Assembly (NCBI RefSeq): GCF_021916785.1
Contig: NZ_JAKCFC010000002.1
Location: 372,001-436,000, forward strand
DNA: 64,000 nt
Origin: Mycolicibacterium lacusdiani
Lineage (GTDB): Bacteria > Actinomycetota > Actinomycetes > Mycobacteriales > Mycobacteriaceae
Reading direction: 5' to 3'
Shown: positions 61,565-64,000 of the stretch, piece after piece
How positions within the stretch are numbered: position 1 is the stretch's first letter
Layout: each line of letters opens with the position of its first letter
Translations under genes and position numbers: made by a program
The notes under the pieces: generated by a model
Told to the model about the DNA's origin: nothing
Database searches by the model: none
The model's input: the letters and a program-made list of their open reading frames with translations, nothing else

Positions 61565-61858
61565 ATGGAGTATCGACGCGAGCGGTGTCGGGGGGTTCCT
61601 GTCTATCACGCGCCGCGTGACGCTGGCTGGAAATTCGTATGCGTGACGGCGCCGCAGCGGTGGGGAGCCGGACGCGCACATCGTCGACGCGGTGTTGTCG
61701 TCGCCGAAAGCGTCGCGGCGTATGACGCAGCTCCCGATCGAGGACCGGGCCTGGTTAGTCTCGGGGCTGACGCTGCGGGTGTTGACGGCCAAGGACATCG
61801 CCGAACGCCTCGGGTGCTCGTTGCGGCTGGTGCGGGCGATCCGCGCGGAGCCAATCAC
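61565..61858 (+). pseudogene. Phage-type HTH gene, frameshifted and cut by the right repeat
   Basis: From ATG 61565 the frame reads MEYRRERCRGVPVYHAPRDA and GWKFVCVTAPQRW. At 61661-61667 the phase changes, and the continuation EPDAHIVDAVLSSPKASRRM, TQLPIEDRAWLVSGLTLRVL and TAKDIAERLGCSLRLVRAIR is in another frame, consistent with loss of two bases (or gain of one). The end resembles the HTH of a protein common in mycobacteriophages. The gene stops being phage-like at RAEPI, exactly where the repeat begins. Confidence 0.6.
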
Positions 61859-61890
61859 GCACGTGTTCACCTCCGCGGGCGATCCGGCGC
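61859..61890. repeat. Right direct repeat of the island (att-like)
   Basis: Begins GCACGTGTTCACCTCCGC and is the second copy of 57720-57751, with one substitution (G61877). It restores the codons for HVFTSAGDPAL in the 3' half of the split gene. Confidence 0.9.
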
Positions 61891-62513
61891 TGTTCACCGC
61901 CAGGCTGCACGACGCGGGCATGAAGGTCGTCCACGTCATCGGATCCCTGAAGGCGGCGCACAAGGCCGCCGACGCCGGCGTCGACGCACTGGTGGTCGAA
62001 GGCGTGGAGGGCGGCGGGTTCAAGTCGGCACTCGGCGCCTCGACGATGGTGTTGCTTCCCCTGGTCGCCGAACGGGTGAACCTGCCGATCATCGCGGCCG
62101 GCGGCATGTGCGATGCGCGTTCTGCGGCAGCCGCTTTGGTGCTCGGAGCCGAGGGCGTGCAGATGGGGACGCGGATGCTCGCGAGCCTCGAGTCGGCGGT
62201 GCACGTCGGGTTCAAGGAAGCGATCGTGGCGGCCGACGATGCGGGCACCGTGTTGCTCGACGTCCCCGGCAATCCGACCATGCGGGTGTTGCGGACCGGT
62301 CTGGCGGCCCGGGTGTCCGCGGCGGACCCGGACGCACGACTGCTCGGTCAGGTCACCGAGTTGTACTTCGGTGGCGACATGGAGGCCAGCGTCGCGAACA
62401 CCGGCCAGGTCTCGTCGCGGATCCTCGACCTGCTGCCAGTGGAGCAGATCGTGCGCGAGACGTGGGCAGGCATCGAGTCCCACCTGGACGTCGCCCGCGC
62501 GCGGCTCGGGTGA
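61859..62513 (+). pseudogene. 3' part of the split nitronate monooxygenase gene
   Basis: Encodes the C-terminal two thirds of the FMN barrel: HVFTSAGDPALFTARLHDAG, HVIGSLKAAHKAADAGVDAL, VVEGVEGGGFKSALGAST and the phosphate-binding IAAGGMCDARSAAAALVLGA with GVQMGTRM, to TGA 62511-62513. It has lost its own start but is in frame with the phage HTH remnant, so translation from GTG 61692 or ATG 61722 would give a chimeric protein of up to 273 aa. Confidence 0.85.
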
Positions 62514-62516
62514 GGA

Positions 62517-62981
62517 TCAGTCAGAGTGCTTCTGCCACAGACAATCACCGCTCATGTCGATGGTGAGCAGCCGCGGCAGCACCTCCACCCGAAGCGGCTG
62601 CCCGACGCCTCCCTCGTCGACGCGGGGCGGACCGTCCACCTTGCCGTAGGTGACGGTGGTCTGCCGGGCGCTGCAGCGGTCGCCTGCGGTCAGCGGGGTG
62701 GCCGTCCAGACGCCGGGCTCGATGGCCGGGTTGGGCCTGGCGCCGCCGTACAACGTCATCGACGGGCCGTCGCTGACCCAGCGGTCGCTGAACGGGTAGG
62801 GATCATCGACGCCCAGCCAGCGCCCACCGTCGCACCGTAGTGGCGCCTCGGCGCCGGCAGGCCAGGTCATCGCGCCGGCGAGGTCGCTAGTGCATGGCGG
62901 GGGAACGGCGGGCTCGGCCGACGCCGTCGCCGTCGGTGTCACGATGGCGGCGGCGACGATGGCGATCGCAGACCAGCGCAC
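62517..62981 (-). CDS. Exported protein of unknown function
   Basis: 154 aa. Signal peptide (VRWSAIAIVAAAIVTPTATASA), mature domain with four cysteines (PPCTSDLAG, LRCDGGRW, DRCSARQ, GDCLWQ), probably two disulfides, and tryptophan-rich turns. No family recognised. GTG 62981 lies 2 nt after the upstream stop, so it is co-transcribed with the DUF4185 gene. Confidence 0.65.
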   Translation of the reverse strand: MRWSAIAIVAAAIVTPTATASAEPAVPPPCTSDLAGAMTWPAGAEAPLRCDGGRWLGVDDPYPFSDRWVSDGPSMTLYGGARPNPAIEPGVWTATPLTAGDRCSARQTTVTYGKVDGPPRVDEGGVGQPLRVEVLPRLLTIDMSGDCLWQKHSD

Positions 62982-62983
62982 GA

Positions 62984-64000
62984 CTACACCTTGGTCAGGT
63001 CGGTCTTCATCAACATGACGTTGTACTCCGACCACAGCGACAGGTTCCAGTACAGGTCGCTTCCGGTGCCCATCGTCGACGGCGACCACGGGTGCATCAT
63101 CGGGGCGTAGATGCCACCGGGCTGCTGGGTCATCAGGACCTTCGCCTCGGACCAACCGCCCTGCGGTGTATCCGACGTGCGCATGACGATGTTGTTCGAC
63201 TGGTCGCCGTACATCGCGACGTACTTCTTCAGCGTCTTGTTGTACTGGACCGAGAACTCACTGACCTGGCTGCCCGGCTTGGTCGCGCCGCAGGCACCCT
63301 GCTCGGCGCCGCCGAAGATCGCGGTGGCCTTCGCGGGCTGGCCCTTGTACCACCCGGCCTTGGTGGCACCGATGCCGAACCATCCGCCTGCGGTGCCCTT
63401 GCTGTAGTACTCGTACTTGGACACGTCGAGGATGTCCTTCTCGGCGACGCGCGAGATGTAGGCCGCGCCCTGCCTGCCGTTCGGCGTCCCGTAGGAGTAC
63501 ACGTAGCCGTCACCGGGACGCACGAACGCGGCCTGCTGGAAGTTGGCGTTGCCGCTCCAAGAGTCGTTCATCCGGACCGATTGCGGCGCGACGTACCAGT
63601 TCTCACCGTTGTCTTCTGAGTACGCGATCGCCGAGTAGTTGGTGGTCCAGCGGCCAGCGGCGCCCCACTGCTTGACCGACATGAAGCTCAGGTACTGGGT
63701 GGCACCGAACTGGGTGCCGGGCGTCGGGACCGAGATGCCTGCGGTCGGGATCAGCGTCACGCCGGCGGGCAGGCCCGCGGGCAACCGTTCGGGCAGGATG
63801 ATCTGGCGCGCGTAGTCCGACTGCCACAGCGGCGAGCCGCCGAACATGTTGCCGTTCAGCCACTGTCCGTCGGGGACGGCCAGCCCGTCGGCCAGGGTGA
63901 GATCCGAACTGCGGAACAGCGTGTTCAGCCGCCACGTGCCCGTCATGTTCGGCCCACCAAAGGTGTCACCGAACGCGATGAGAACCTGGTGCTCGTTGAT
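62984..64000 (-). CDS. DUF4185-domain exported protein (5' end outside window)
   Basis: 339 codons visible, open to the window edge (first visible residues INEHQVLIAFGDTFGGPNMTG). Beta-propeller-like DUF4185 domain with repeated Trp/Gly motifs: NMFGGSPLWQSDYAR, YSEDNGENWYVAPQS and the C-terminal YWNLSLWSEYNVMLMKTDL. Members are secreted mycobacterial proteins of unclear activity, possibly carbohydrate-active. Start and signal peptide lie beyond the window. Confidence 0.82.
   Translation of the reverse strand: MNEHQVLIAFGDTFGGPNMTGTWRLNTLFRSSDLTLADGLAVPDGQWLNGNMFGGSPLWQSDYARQIILPERLPAGLPAGVTLIPTAGISVPTPGTQFGATQYLSFMSVKQWGAAGRWTTNYSAIAYSEDNGENWYVAPQSVRMNDSWSGNANFQQAAFVRPGDGYVYSYGTPNGRQGAAYISRVAEKDILDVSKYEYYSKGTAGGWFGIGATKAGWYKGQPAKATAIFGGAEQGACGATKPGSQVSEFSVQYNKTLKKYVAMYGDQSNNIVMRTSDTPQGGWSEAKVLMTQQPGGIYAPMMHPWSPSTMGTGSDLYWNLSLWSEYNVMLMKTDLTKV

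Larger units (their letters stand above)
57720..61890. mobile_element. 4.1-kb phage-derived island inside a nitronate monooxygenase gene
   Basis: Bounded by the 32-bp direct repeats at 57720-57751 and 61859-61890; removal of 4139 bp restores the host gene in frame. Contents: two terminase pieces, an HTH remnant near the left end, a membrane protein, several unrecognised genes, and a phage-type HTH gene cut off at the right repeat. No integrase, recombinase, transposase or inverted terminal repeats are visible, so it looks like a deleted prophage or satellite that cannot move on its own. How it entered (site-specific recombination at a coding-sequence core is most likely) is inferred. Confidence 0.8.

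Noticed and set aside
57720..61890. Interpretation of the island as a transposon with target-site duplication
   Set aside because: A 32-bp duplication is longer than known transposon duplications, there are no terminal inverted repeats and no transposase, while phage genes are present.

Overview
The window is high-GC actinobacterial DNA from a mycobacterium, most likely a fast grower (Mycolicibacterium type). The evidence is the cholesterol-catabolism gene set with Mycobacterium tuberculosis-like gene order: kshA, ltp3/ltp4, cyp142, echA19/fadD19, fadE26/fadE27/fadD17, fdxD, hsd4A, yrbE4AB-mce4A-F and then otsA. Repeated copies of the KstR operator (consensus TnnAACnnGTTnnA) and several mycobacteria-restricted families (Mce-associated proteins, Ibp1, DUF732, RqlH) agree. 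M. tuberculosis gene numbers quoted below are recalled from knowledge of that genome; no database was searched.

Layout. (1) 1-2733: hsaE (5' end missing), hsaG and hsaF, the end of steroid-ring meta-cleavage, giving pyruvate and propionyl/acetyl-CoA-level products. (2) 2.9-10.3 kb: mostly non-steroid genes: a hemolysin III-like membrane protein, a secreted repeat protein, a metal-type permease pair, the RecQ-like helicase RqlH and a DoxX protein. (3) 10.3-33.2 kb: sterol uptake and side-chain/ring genes in many short divergent operons, most with a KstR site between them, with an IclR regulator, a broken DUF559-type gene and an AraC gene carrying an in-frame stop. (4) 33.2-45.3 kb: fdxD, hsd4A and the ten-gene mce4 sterol importer operon (two YrbE permeases, six Mce proteins, two Mce-associated proteins). 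(5) 45.3-50.2 kb: otsA with a 55-codon upstream gene, two tandem secreted Ibp1-like proteins, a KstR-controlled SDR, a 3-hydroxyisobutyrate dehydrogenase-like protein and a DUF732 protein. (6) 50.3-57.4 kb: a molybdenum hydroxylase operon with CoxG and XdhC, then a VWA membrane protein. (7) 57.4-62.5 kb: a nitronate monooxygenase gene split by a 4.1-kb phage-derived island that is bordered by a 32-bp direct repeat. (8) 62.5-64 kb: two exported proteins, the last running off the window.

How the genes work together. Mce4/YrbE4 imports sterol. CYP142 oxidises the side-chain terminus. FadD19 and FadD17 make CoA thioesters. FadE26/FadE27 with EchA19 and Hsd4A run beta-oxidation, and Ltp3/Ltp4 with the DUF35 protein handle aldolytic cleavage of branched side chains. 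KshA opens the ring system, and HsaE/HsaG/HsaF finish the small C5 product. KstR sites tie these transcripts together and also mark two less-studied genes here, the Rv3531c-like operon and the SDR at 48.1 kb.

Most unusual: the island inside the nitronate monooxygenase gene, which holds several unrecognised genes, scrambled terminase pieces and no visible integrase; and a short repeated element (core GAGCGCTTGCGCGAAGAG) that carries the ribosome-binding site between genes of several sterol operons.
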